From: Pseudohalioglobus sediminis
GTDB taxonomy: Bacteria > Pseudomonadota > Gammaproteobacteria > Pseudomonadales > Halieaceae
NCBI RefSeq assembly: GCF_008370495.1
Contig: NZ_VTUX01000004.1
Span: forward strand, 186,001-250,000
Reading direction: 5' to 3'
Length of the DNA stretch: 64,000 bases
Position numbers and translations under genes: made by a program. The notes beneath the pieces are model-generated. The model was not told the DNA's origin, made no database searches, and was given only the letters and a program-made list of their open reading frames with translations. This document shows positions 27,139 to 34,968 of the stretch, piece after piece (position 1 is the stretch's first letter; each line of letters opens with the position of its first letter).

Positions 27139-28473
27139 TCAGCCGAGGACCAGCTGGCTCAATGCCAGTGCTGTGATTGTAGCAGCGCTGGTTGCTACCA
27201 GTCCCGGGCGCATGAAACTGTGGTTGAGTACATACTTGCCGATGCGCGTGGTGCCGGTCTGGTCGAACGACACCGCCGCCAGCACGGTGCCGTAGGTGGG
27301 CAGGAAAAAGTTGCCGTTTACCGCCGGATACAGGCCCAGCAGCAGGTGCGCGGGCAGGCCCAGGGCCACGCCCACCGGGGCGAGAATGACGATGGTCGCC
27401 GCCTGGCTGAACAGCAGGATGCTGAGCACAAACAGGCCCAGCGCAAACAGGTAGGGTGCGGACTCGATCACGTCGGCAATGGCGTCCACGATTTGTTCTT
27501 CGTTACTGGCAAAGAATGACGAGCCCAGCCAGGACACCCCGAGTATTGAAATTACCGCCACCACCCCGCTGCGCATCAGCGCGCCTGCCACCGCTGTGGC
27601 CGGACTGGCGCGGAACAGCAAGGCGATCAGGCCCGCTGCAGCCAGCATCACGATCATGATGGCAGAGGCCATGCCAATGCGCACGGGGGAGCCGTCTGCG
27701 CTGGTTTCATAGACCGGGCGCAGCTCGGGGAAAATACCCATGGCGACGATCATGCCTACGGCCAGCAGGAACACGGTGCAGGATCCCCAGCCACCGGGCC
27801 CGGCCAGCGCAGCATTAGGTGCTGCTGTTGCCGGGGCCTGTGCGTACAGTTCGTCCCCGCTGGCCAGTCGCGCCTGGTACTCGGCGTCCTCGGCCAGGCT
27901 GGGCCCACGCCAGGCGACCGAAAGCGTGCCCAGCAACACGCCGACCAGGGAGGAAGGAATGGTCACCATCAGGATCTGTGGCAGGCTCACCTCCAGCCCT
28001 GCCAGCACGCCGACCAGTGCCACGCTCACGGCAGAGATGGGCGAGGCTATCAGCCCCTGCTGTGCCGCGATCACGCTTATCGAGAGCGGCCTTTCCGGCC
28101 TGACGCCGGCCTTGCGGGAGACCTCCGCAATCACCGGTAGCAGTGAATAGATCACGTGCTGTGTGCCGGCGGCAAATATCAGCAGGTAGGTGACGAAAGG
28201 TGCGACAAAGGTGATGCGCTGGGGATTCTTGCGCAGTAGTTTCTCTGCGGTCATCACCAGGAAATCCAGCCCGCCGGCGGCTTCCATGAGAGCCAGGGCG
28301 GTAATGACTGCGAGAATCATACCCAGCACCACCGCGGGAGGCTGGCCTGGCGGCATACCCAGCACGAATACGTAGAACACCAGCCCCAGGCCAGACACGA
28401 TACCCAGGCCGATGCCACCAATGCGGGCACCCACCAGGATACAGGCCAGCAGTATCACCAGTTCGAACAACAA
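27139..28473 (-). CDS. Dcu family C4-dicarboxylate transporter
   Basis: A 444-residue protein with 10-12 membrane helices. It matches the DcuA/DcuB family: ARIGGIGLGIVSGLGLVFYV at the start, PFVTYLLIFAAGTQHVIYSL, GLYPAVNGNFFLPTYGTVLA, and FDQTGTTRIGKYVLNHSFM at the end. The family exchanges or takes up aspartate, fumarate, malate and succinate at the inner membrane. It starts with TTG, with AGGGAG about 9 bases before it. It is the first gene of the operon with aspartase and asparaginase, so it would import fumarate or aspartate formed outside, or exchange them for succinate. Confidence 0.92.
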   Translation of the reverse strand: MLFELVILLACILVGARIGGIGLGIVSGLGLVFYVFVLGMPPGQPPAVVLGMILAVITALALMEAAGGLDFLVMTAEKLLRKNPQRITFVAPFVTYLLIFAAGTQHVIYSLLPVIAEVSRKAGVRPERPLSISVIAAQQGLIASPISAVSVALVGVLAGLEVSLPQILMVTIPSSLVGVLLGTLSVAWRGPSLAEDAEYQARLASGDELYAQAPATAAPNAALAGPGGWGSCTVFLLAVGMIVAMGIFPELRPVYETSADGSPVRIGMASAIMIVMLAAAGLIALLFRASPATAVAGALMRSGVVAVISILGVSWLGSSFFASNEEQIVDAIADVIESAPYLFALGLFVLSILLFSQAATIVILAPVGVALGLPAHLLLGLYPAVNGNFFLPTYGTVLAAVSFDQTGTTRIGKYVLNHSFMRPGLVATSAATITALALSQLVLG

Positions 28474-28888
28474 GATCGGATTCTCTCCCTGTTAAGGTCA
28501 TGGATTGGCCGGCACGTGCATGGAGGAAAGTGGCCCGCCGGTGTCAGCACCTGCAGTGCTACCTGCCTGAACAGGCCCGGGCGAAACTGCTGGCGAGGTC
28601 AGAACAGCCAGCCCCGGCTTACAGAGATATAGACTAACCTGGATTCCCCGGCAACTCACCGCGCAGAGCGGCGCTGTCCATGCAGGCCCCGTGCAGCGCG
28701 TTATTCACGTGGCTTGATAAGCCGGTGCGCTCCTAGATCCGACCTTTGCCTCTTGTGTTGGCTACTTTTCTGCATTGCGCGCTTAAGCCCTTTCATTTTC
28801 GTGATTCTGGACTATATTCCCTGTTTGGGGGCTGATTTCGAAGCAGGGAAAAAAGCTGCTGCTGCCAGCGCATGGAAGGCGCCAGCTC
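28474..28888. other. Divergent intergenic region between the Dcu operon and the UGD homologue
   Basis: About 415 bases without a credible coding region on either strand. It must hold the promoter of the Dcu-aspartase-asparaginase operon on the left and of the dehydrogenase homologue on the right. AT-richer sequence around 28790-28830 is a plausible promoter zone for the right-hand gene. I found no clear repeat or riboswitch. Confidence 0.4.
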
Positions 28889-30226
28889 ATGAAAATTAGC
28901 ATCTTCGGCACCGGGTACGTAGGCCTGGTTAAAGCCGCTATTTTCGCTGACGTGGGCCATCTCGTGGTCTGCGTTGACAAAAACGCCGGCCTGGTGGCTC
29001 GGTTGCAGCGAGCCGATATACCCTTTTTCGAACCTGGTCTTGAGGCATTGGTCCGCAGTGGTATGGACAATGGCCTGCTCAGCTTTACCACCGATACCCC
29101 TCGCGCAGTGCGCGACAGCGACTTCCTGTTTATTTGTGTCAGCCCTCCTGCCCGCGGCGACGGCTCGGTAGACCTGCGCGAGGTGGAGCAGGTGGCGCTC
29201 GACATCGCAACACACATGCAGGAGCGAAAGCTGGTAATCACCGCGTCTACCGTGCCGGTGGGCACCACCGAGCGCTTGCGCAAGCTGATCCGGTCGGAAC
29301 TGGTAATCCGGGGCAGCGATCTCTCTGTCGACGTGGCCTGTGTCCCGGAGTTTCTCGAGGAAGGTTCGGCGGTGGCGGATAGCCAGGGCCCGGACAATAT
29401 TATTATTGGCGCGGACTCCCCCGCTGTGCTCGAGGAACTACGCCGCCTGTACCAGGCTTTTCGTCGTAACCTGGATAACATCGTTACCATGGATGCTCGC
29501 AGCGCCGAGTTCACCAAGTTTGCCTGCAGCGCCATGCTTGCCACGCGGATCAGCCTGATGAACGAGGTATCCGACATTGCCGAAGCGGTAGGCGCCGATA
29601 TCGAGGCGGTGCGCCATGGTGTGGGTTCAGACCCGCGTATCGGCTACCAGCACATCTATCCCAGTAGCGACTACGGGGGCTCGCGCTTTCCCAGGGTCGT
29701 GCGCGCGTTGCGCGACTTTGGCCGCGAGGAAGGCCAGCGCGTGGATATTCTCACCGCGGTGCAGGACTGTAACCAGCGGCACAAGAGCAAGTTGCCGGAG
29801 CGACTTATTGGGCTGTTCGGGTTCGACCTGTCACAAAAAGTCATCGCCCTCTGGGGTCTTTCTTTCACACCCAACACGGATGATATGCGCGACGCAGCCA
29901 GCCGCTATGTGATGGAGTGGGTCTGGTCATGCAATGGCACCGTGAGAGCCTATGATCCCCGTGCCATGAAGGCCTGCCGCGCACTCTACGGCAAGCGCGA
30001 CGACCTGGTGCTGACCCTCACCAAGGAACATGCACTGGAGGGCGCCGACGCGCTTGTGATCTGCACCGACTGGCAGGCTTTCCATTCTCCCGACTTCGAG
30101 CTGATCAAGTCCACCATGAATACGCCGCTGATTATCGACGGCAGTAACCTCTATGACCCGGCAGATATGCACAGGCTGGGCATCAGTTATTACGGGATAG
30201 GGCATGGGCTGTCACTGATCCACTGA
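28889..30226 (+). CDS. UDP-glucose/GDP-mannose dehydrogenase family protein lacking the catalytic cysteine
   Basis: A 445-residue homologue of UDP-glucose 6-dehydrogenase. The NAD site (MKISIFGTGYVGLV), the TVPVGTTERLR region, FACSAMLATRISLMNEV and the C-terminal UDP-binding domain are all present. The catalytic loop, normally GGSCFPKD, reads GGSRFPRV here: codon CGC (Arg266) replaces the nucleophile Cys, and the following K and D are also changed. The usual SFKPNTDD reads SFTPNTDD. Without the cysteine the normal two-step oxidation to UDP-glucuronate should not proceed. The reading frame is otherwise intact, so it may have another role (binding, or a one-step reaction). Confidence 0.85.
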   Translation: MKISIFGTGYVGLVKAAIFADVGHLVVCVDKNAGLVARLQRADIPFFEPGLEALVRSGMDNGLLSFTTDTPRAVRDSDFLFICVSPPARGDGSVDLREVEQVALDIATHMQERKLVITASTVPVGTTERLRKLIRSELVIRGSDLSVDVACVPEFLEEGSAVADSQGPDNIIIGADSPAVLEELRRLYQAFRRNLDNIVTMDARSAEFTKFACSAMLATRISLMNEVSDIAEAVGADIEAVRHGVGSDPRIGYQHIYPSSDYGGSRFPRVVRALRDFGREEGQRVDILTAVQDCNQRHKSKLPERLIGLFGFDLSQKVIALWGLSFTPNTDDMRDAASRYVMEWVWSCNGTVRAYDPRAMKACRALYGKRDDLVLTLTKEHALEGADALVICTDWQAFHSPDFELIKSTMNTPLIIDGSNLYDPADMHRLGISYYGIGHGLSLIH

Positions 30227-30337
30227 GTCCCGTCCCGGCGCAAGCCAGGGCGGCGCGGGAAAAAACCATTGCAAGCGTACCGCAACAGTCGGCGCTGTTG
30301 GCGTTGCGGTTAGCGGCGCCGACCGCTGCAGCGCGGT

Positions 30338-30892
30338 CTACTGCGAGAAGGCAGTCAGGTTGACCACCGCCCCGCCAGTGGGAACCAGGCAGGAAACAGT
30401 AGCCTGCGCCGAGGGTGGCAGCAGGTTGGGCGACGGGTTGGTAATGCTCCACTCGAACACCACGCCGAAATTCAGTGGCCCCAGCACCGCGTTCAGTTCC
30501 GGGTCGCTATCGAGTGACGCGGTCGTCCCGCTGATATTGCTCGACTGGTACTCGAGCGTTGACCAGTTGAGAAATCTCAGTCGGCAAGTGAAGCTCTGCC
30601 CCTGTTGGTCGCTGCCGGCCACCAGTATCACGCCGAAAGTGTCTTCAAGGCTGCTGGTAACAGGCGTCGCCACCGGGCACAGCATCCATAAATCCTTGTC
30701 GGGATGTTTGTTGACGAGTCCATACCAGCGGCGCTCCATGCGGTGGCCCTGGTTGGCGAAGAAGGGGTCACAGATGCTGCCGTTATGCATGGTGAAGGTT
30801 TGGCCAAGCGCTGTGCTGGAAAATAACGTACCGGAGATTGCTGTTAGCGATGTCAGAACGACACTATTCAGAACCAGAGCCACTTTCTTCAT
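30338..30892 (-). CDS. Secreted protein of unknown function
   Basis: A 184-residue protein with a signal peptide (hydrophobic VALVLNSVVLTSLTAISGTL, cut near ALG-QTF). The mature part has four cysteines (in SICDPFF, LWMLCPVA, SFTCRLRF and TVSCLVPT), suggesting two disulfides, and is rich in Ser/Thr and beta-type residues. I recognise no family. It is divergent from the C-terminally anchored protein at 31258 across a 365-base gap. It could be an extracytoplasmic beta-sandwich protein. Confidence 0.72.
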   Translation of the reverse strand: MKKVALVLNSVVLTSLTAISGTLFSSTALGQTFTMHNGSICDPFFANQGHRMERRWYGLVNKHPDKDLWMLCPVATPVTSSLEDTFGVILVAGSDQQGQSFTCRLRFLNWSTLEYQSSNISGTTASLDSDPELNAVLGPLNFGVVFEWSITNPSPNLLPPSAQATVSCLVPTGGAVVNLTAFSQ

Positions 30893-31257
30893 GAGAACAC
30901 CTGCCCGCGAATTGCTTGGATTTCCCGTTAACCGGTCTCTAATCCACGGCCCCGCTGACCAGATGCCCGCATGCGATGCACACCCAACCAGCCTGGATTC
31001 TTAAAACAAACCTAGTATAAATCAGGCTTTTTGCAACTTTTGCTCGCGTTCATCCGGCACGAAGAGGACACGCATCAGTGGGTTTAACGGGGCGACCTGT
31101 ACAGTATTTCAGCCGGTGCGGGCGGTGGCGGTTTTATCCTTCCGCGGGATGTACTGGCGTTCTTGCCTTGACATCCGCAAGACGCACGGGGTATGAAATC
31201 ATTCAGGGATGTGAGCACAACAGAATAAAAGGCGTTAATAGGCGCAAGGGCGTGTAG
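30893..31257. other. Divergent intergenic region between two secreted-protein genes
   Basis: About 365 bases with no credible gene. An AT-rich stretch near 31000-31035 (with CTAGTATAAAT) looks like a promoter zone for one or both divergent genes. I see no strong inverted repeat or known riboswitch. Confidence 0.35.
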
Positions 31258-32097
31258 GTGAACATTTCGGGAACCTGGCTATGCCGAGGAATGATCCTGC
31301 TGCTGTTACAAGCTGGCATGGGGCAGGCTGCCGAATTCGTGCCAGATGAAGATTTTGCCCTGCATACGCTGTTGAACCTGCTGGCGACTGCTGAAGCGAG
31401 AATCGATCGCACCAGTGCGTCGCTGTCGACCCAGGCCCTGGCCGAGATCACCTTGCTTGATGCGCCGGCCTTCCTCGATGGTGCGAGCGAGGCCAATGCC
31501 GGTGCCCTGCTGCAGCTGGTGCCCAACGGGACAGAGCGGTTCGGGCAATGTGTACAGGTCCAGTACACATACAGCAATATCCTGAGCAGCAGTGCACAGG
31601 GCGCCGAGCTGCAGGCCTCCGCATCTCTCGGGACCGAGCCGCTGCGTTTCCAGGGGCAGGTGTTGGCGCAAACCGCGACTGCCATACCGGCGGGCGGCAC
31701 ACTGCGAACCGGACTGACCGATACCATTGATTACTACAACACCGAAGGCCAGTGCCGCATCGCCTTTATGGGGCCCGGTGATATCAATACCACCGACCAG
31801 AGTGAATTGACGATGAGTGAGAGCTTCGTCGCGCGAATCGGTGACCGCATCCGTATCAGCATCGGTTCGGCTGCTTTTGTCGGTGGGCGGGGGACGGGGC
31901 AATCGAGTGCAGCATCCACCACGAGCCTGCTGATGGAGATTGTCAGCGCTGAAGCCTTCAGCTGCAGTGCTCCGCCACCCTGCAACATCCCGCCAGTAGT
32001 GCCCGTCGCCAATCGTTGGTTGTTGGGCATCATGGCATTACTTCTGGCCTGTGCGGCGGCGGCCTCCCTGGTCGGGCGTCGGGACAGGTTTTCCTGA
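31258..32097 (+). CDS. Secreted protein with C-terminal membrane anchor resembling an exosortase sorting signal
   Basis: A 279-residue protein. A signal peptide is followed by a mostly beta-type, Ser/Thr/Ala-rich region with cysteines (ERFGQCVQV, EGQCRIAFM, AFSCSAPPPCN). The end has three parts: a Pro-rich patch VVPVANRW, one hydrophobic helix (LLGIMALLLACAAAASLV) and the basic GRRDRFS. This resembles IPTL-CTERM/PEP-CTERM-type sorting signals. No exosortase gene is in the window. AAGGG precedes the GTG by 8 bases. It converges with the outer-membrane barrel gene at 32140, with only 42 bases between their stops. Confidence 0.75.
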   Translation: MNISGTWLCRGMILLLLQAGMGQAAEFVPDEDFALHTLLNLLATAEARIDRTSASLSTQALAEITLLDAPAFLDGASEANAGALLQLVPNGTERFGQCVQVQYTYSNILSSSAQGAELQASASLGTEPLRFQGQVLAQTATAIPAGGTLRTGLTDTIDYYNTEGQCRIAFMGPGDINTTDQSELTMSESFVARIGDRIRISIGSAAFVGGRGTGQSSAASTTSLLMEIVSAEAFSCSAPPPCNIPPVVPVANRWLLGIMALLLACAAAASLVGRRDRFS

Positions 32098-32139
32098 CCC
32101 GGCGATACGGGCTTGCCACTGGTGCAGCGATGCCAACTG

Positions 32140-33312
32140 CTACCAGAAGCGCATGGGCAGGCTGAAACTCAGGGTGTAGTCAGGTGAGTCCGTGGTGAGG
32201 CCAATACCCGCATTGAACGACAACAGCGTTCTGCGCCCCAGGACAGAGGACGCGCCAAATAGCAGCAGGCTGGATCTGGCATCGCTGCCTTCCAGTTCTG
32301 TGCCCCCTATCTTGAGTTCCTGCTCAAACGTCTGTGCAATGGCAATTGAAAGTGAGGTCTCCGGACTGGCAGCCAATGAAGCGCCCAGCGTGATGTTGAA
32401 CTGCTGGCCGGGCTGTATGTCATCCTTTTCTTCCGCGTATCGATAGGAGATATTGGCGGTAAAGGCCAGCGGATCCTGCCGTTTCAGCGCACTGAAAGCC
32501 AGTTCGTATTCATTGAAGCCGATGCCCAGGGGTACACCGCCATCGCTGCGGTCGCCCGTATCCGTATCCCAGACCAAACGCCCGATCACATCAGGCCACC
32601 AATGGTCTTCGCGCAGAAGGGTCTTGGCGACTCCGACCCTGACGTCGCCAAAGGATGAACCGGAGTTGCTTGTATGGACAGTTGGCACACCGCCCACCAG
32701 GGTTTTGGTGTCCTGCTCTACATAACGGTAGGGGATGCTCAACTCTAGCTGGGTGTCAAAGGGTAAACCGACGGCTGCGTTGATGCCGGAGCTGAACTCA
32801 TCGCGTTCTACACGCAGGTTGCTTACGGCCACATCGTTTGGCAACAGGGTAAATATAGGGATATCCGTCTCGTTGCGGGCGTAGCTGGTGAATGGCGTTA
32901 TTTCGAATACGCGGTTGGGTAGCAACAATGCGCCCTGTATCACCAGCGTGCGCTCAAGCGCACGGTCCGCTGCCCGCTCGTCCACCATAACCACGCCGGG
33001 CCCCGCAGGAGGTTGCCCCTGCGGTGTTGCCGTTTGCGCCGGTGCGCCAGCAACGGCAGGTGCTGCGGCTTTGGTTTCTGGCTGGGGTGCGGGTGCGCTC
33101 GGCTTACCACCCTGCGCCCGCTCAAGTTGCTCTACGCGCTGGAGTAATTGCTGGATGATGACATCACGTTTGCGTAACTCTTCCTGCAGCAACGCATCGG
33201 AATCGGTGTCGGCCAGTGCACTCGTGGCGCAAAAGCTACCTGCCGTCGCAGCGATAACCAGCGCTGCTGCCGGGCGGTGACCGTGAAACGCTAGGTATCG
33301 TTTGCTTGCCAT
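32140..33312 (-). CDS. FapF-like outer-membrane protein: coiled coil plus beta-barrel
   Basis: About 390 residues. A signal peptide (cut near SALA-DTDS) is followed by a short coiled coil at about 40-66 (LQEELRKRDVIIQQLLQRVEQLE) and an Ala/Pro-rich linker (70-106). A long beta-strand region of alternating residues ends in an aromatic residue (MRFW), the outer-membrane insertion signal. This order of N-terminal coiled coil, linker and barrel matches FapF, the amyloid export pore, whose barrel falls in the phenol-MetA family. AAGGA precedes the ATG at 33312. It follows the C39 protease gene on the same strand, so it is probably the export channel for the small secreted proteins at 34307 and 34969. 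Confidence 0.78.
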   Translation of the reverse strand: MASKRYLAFHGHRPAAALVIAATAGSFCATSALADTDSDALLQEELRKRDVIIQQLLQRVEQLERAQGGKPSAPAPQPETKAAAPAVAGAPAQTATPQGQPPAGPGVVMVDERAADRALERTLVIQGALLLPNRVFEITPFTSYARNETDIPIFTLLPNDVAVSNLRVERDEFSSGINAAVGLPFDTQLELSIPYRYVEQDTKTLVGGVPTVHTSNSGSSFGDVRVGVAKTLLREDHWWPDVIGRLVWDTDTGDRSDGGVPLGIGFNEYELAFSALKRQDPLAFTANISYRYAEEKDDIQPGQQFNITLGASLAASPETSLSIAIAQTFEQELKIGGTELEGSDARSSLLLFGASSVLGRRTLLSFNAGIGLTTDSPDYTLSFSLPMRFW

Positions 33313-33353
33313 GAGCACATCCTTGATTTCTGGCTTCGCAGTCTCTCGCTATC

Positions 33354-33381
33354 AGCATAGACCAGCCGTCATTAAGTGCAA
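33354..33381 (-). promoter_or_regulatory. Possible sigma-70 promoter for the FapF-like gene
   Basis: On the minus strand, TTGCAC (33381-33376) and TATGCT (33359-33354) are separated by 16 bases, about 42 bases before the ATG at 33312. Each hexamer has two mismatches to consensus. The 180-base gap between the protease and barrel genes makes a second promoter reasonable. It is weak evidence. Confidence 0.3.
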
Positions 33382-33493
33382 TAAAGCGCCTGCGCGTGAC
33401 ATGCGTTGGTCGCGTCCCGACCTTGCCTTTGCGCCGCCAGTTTTTGCCGGAGATCACCAGCGCTCTTGCCAGGTTGATGCTTGCACTGAACCT

Positions 33494-34216
33494 TCAGTTG
33501 AGCGTGACGAAGTCGCTCTCCCGCGGCGCCAGTTGCGCCGGCGGATGACCCGCTGGCTTGCCTTTATGGGCGACCACAAAGCCCACCCTGCCGAGGTCAA
33601 GGTAATCGATCCATACGCGCTCGAAGCGGGCCAGTGTCATCGTTCGGTTGCCCCAGGCCGGGTCGGCCAGCAGCACCCTGTCACCCAGGCGCCCGCGAAA
33701 TATCACGAAGTGGTTGTAGCCAGTGATATTGACCGGGATCAGCACGGGTGCCCGGCGCTCCAGATCCTGCAGGCTCATGCCGCCGAATCCCATGCCGAGG
33801 TAACCCCTTTTATCCACGTAGCGTTTCAGGTCCAGCAGCGAGAAACCCTGCCTCAGTTGCACCAGTATCGGGTTGGCGATGTAGACGTCGCGATTGATTA
33901 GCCCGGTCGCTACCTCACGCTCTGTGACAGTGTCGCCAAACTGGTATTGCAACAGGGTGGTCAGCGCCGCCGCGCCACAACTCAGGTCCCAGTTTTGCAT
34001 GACGACACCGTCGCGTCGTAACTCCAGCAATGAGGTCACAGTGCGCTGGGCGTCGCCGCGTGAACCGGCGCCGAATGACGCGAATGGCGCAGCCAGGATC
34101 AGCAAAAAGACGAAAGCACATAAAAAAAACTGCACGGGGAAGAGGGGGGCGCATGGTTTTGCCGGTGAGCAGGTGCCCCCCGGGCTGCAGCGTGTTGTTG
34201 GTCTGGGCAGTCTCAC
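33494..34216 (-). CDS. Exported C39 family cysteine protease (FapD-like)
   Basis: A 240-residue protein as read from GTG 34216. A hydrophobic export segment (residues 28-48, VQFFLCAFVFLLILAAPFA) precedes the C39 protease domain: oxyanion Q74 and nucleophile C80 in QNWDLSCGAAAL, H169 in GYNHFVIF, and D185 in LLADPAWG. C39 proteases cut after double-glycine-type leaders. Stand-alone exported forms such as FapD occur with functional-amyloid export genes. The true start is unclear: a GTG at 34135 would begin exactly at the signal peptide, and an 8-base A/T run lies there. It sits between two leader-bearing secreted proteins and the FapF-like barrel, so processing them is its likely job. Confidence 0.85.
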   Translation of the reverse strand: MRLPRPTTRCSPGGTCSPAKPCAPLFPVQFFLCAFVFLLILAAPFASFGAGSRGDAQRTVTSLLELRRDGVVMQNWDLSCGAAALTTLLQYQFGDTVTEREVATGLINRDVYIANPILVQLRQGFSLLDLKRYVDKRGYLGMGFGGMSLQDLERRAPVLIPVNITGYNHFVIFRGRLGDRVLLADPAWGNRTMTLARFERVWIDYLDLGRVGFVVAHKGKPAGHPPAQLAPRESDFVTLN

Positions 34217-34242
34217 GGCCTTTCACCAGGCCTGCGAAAATG

Positions 34243-34277
34243 CCCCACAGGCCACCCGTGACCGGGTGGATGTGGGG
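34243..34277 (-). terminator. GC-rich stem-loop between secreted-protein gene and C39 protease
   Basis: Arms CCCCACA/TGTGGGG (34243-34249 and 34271-34277) and CCACCCG/CGGGTGG (34252-34258 and 34263-34269) stack with a small internal loop and a 4-base loop. On the minus strand a short U-run (ATTTT) follows within 2-3 bases. It looks like a leaky intrinsic terminator or processing site that would lower protease and barrel expression relative to the substrates upstream. Confidence 0.5.
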
Positions 34278-34306
34278 CGATAGGGCTGGGCATTTCCCGG
34301 CAACTA

Positions 34307-34804
34307 TCAGGTCGGGTTGGCCAAAGCCGCTGCAGAGGCAGCTGTGCTTTGTGCCGCTGTCGGGAAGCCGAACAGTATCGATGCAGCGATCGACGTGTTA
34401 GCCGCAGCGGCGGCCGCTACCGGCAGCGCAGCGATGGTGTCTGTAGCCGTTTGTGCGGCGCTCACAGTGTCAGACAGCAGACTGCCCTGGGTGGCACCCG
34501 CAGCTTCACCCACGGCAATCGCGGTGCCGTCGGAAGTAGAGGCCGCTCCGGCCTGGGCCACCGACAGTATGTCGTAGATGGCACCCAACTGCCCGACACC
34601 GAGCGAGACAGCCTGTACCGTGGTTGTGGTCGCAGTTTGCGTAGTGGTTGCCACGTTGCCCAGGGCCTGAGCCACGGCTTCGGCTAACGCGGAGCCACCG
34701 GCGCTGACACCGTCCATCTGTGCGGATGTCAGGGGTTGCTCTGCGCTTGCGGCTGCGGACAGTACGACGATGGATGCTGCGGTAAGGTTACGTAAAAAGT
34801 TCAT
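34307..34804 (-). CDS. Small secreted Ala/Thr-rich protein with double-glycine-like leader (substrate B)
   Basis: A 165-residue protein. A Sec signal peptide (cut after AASA, about residue 21) is followed at once by LTSAQMDGVSAGG (25-37), which resembles the LSxxELxxVxGG leader cut by C39 proteases. The rest is low in complexity: Ala, Thr, Ser, Val and Gly with no cysteine or lysine, including a TTTQTATTTT stretch and ALGNV. AAGGAG lies 7 bases before the ATG. It is located directly upstream of the C39 protease gene. I infer an exported structural or amyloid-like polypeptide; no family is recognised. Confidence 0.75.
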   Translation of the reverse strand: MNFLRNLTAASIVVLSAAASAEQPLTSAQMDGVSAGGSALAEAVAQALGNVATTTQTATTTTVQAVSLGVGQLGAIYDILSVAQAGAASTSDGTAIAVGEAAGATQGSLLSDTVSAAQTATDTIAALPVAAAAAANTSIAASILFGFPTAAQSTAASAAALANPT

Positions 34805-34860
34805 GATGTTTCTCCTTGGAGCAAGCTCCTTTTTTTGCTTTCTACTTCGGTCTTTTTAGC

Positions 34861-34876
34861 GGCGCCAGGTGGCGCC
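34861..34876 (-). repeat. Hairpin between the two secreted-protein genes
   Basis: GGCGCCAGGTGGCGCC forms 7-base arms around 2 bases. A smaller inverted repeat GGAGCAAGCTCC (34818-34829) lies just before the ribosome site of the next gene. Neither is followed by U-residues on the minus strand. They may mark mRNA processing or stabilise the transcript of this small operon. Confidence 0.4.
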
Positions 34877-34968
34877 ATTGGTGACCCTGCCTTTGTGCAG
34901 ATCACCCGTTCCTACCACGTCGCAGGGCGTGCGGTAGAAAACTCTCGCTCAAACACGCGGTTCACCGC

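Noticed and set aside
34818-34836. Intrinsic terminator on the plus strand (GGAGCAAGCTCC followed by seven T)
   Set aside because: The stem is only 4-5 pairs and no plus-strand gene ends nearby; it lies just before a minus-strand ribosome site.
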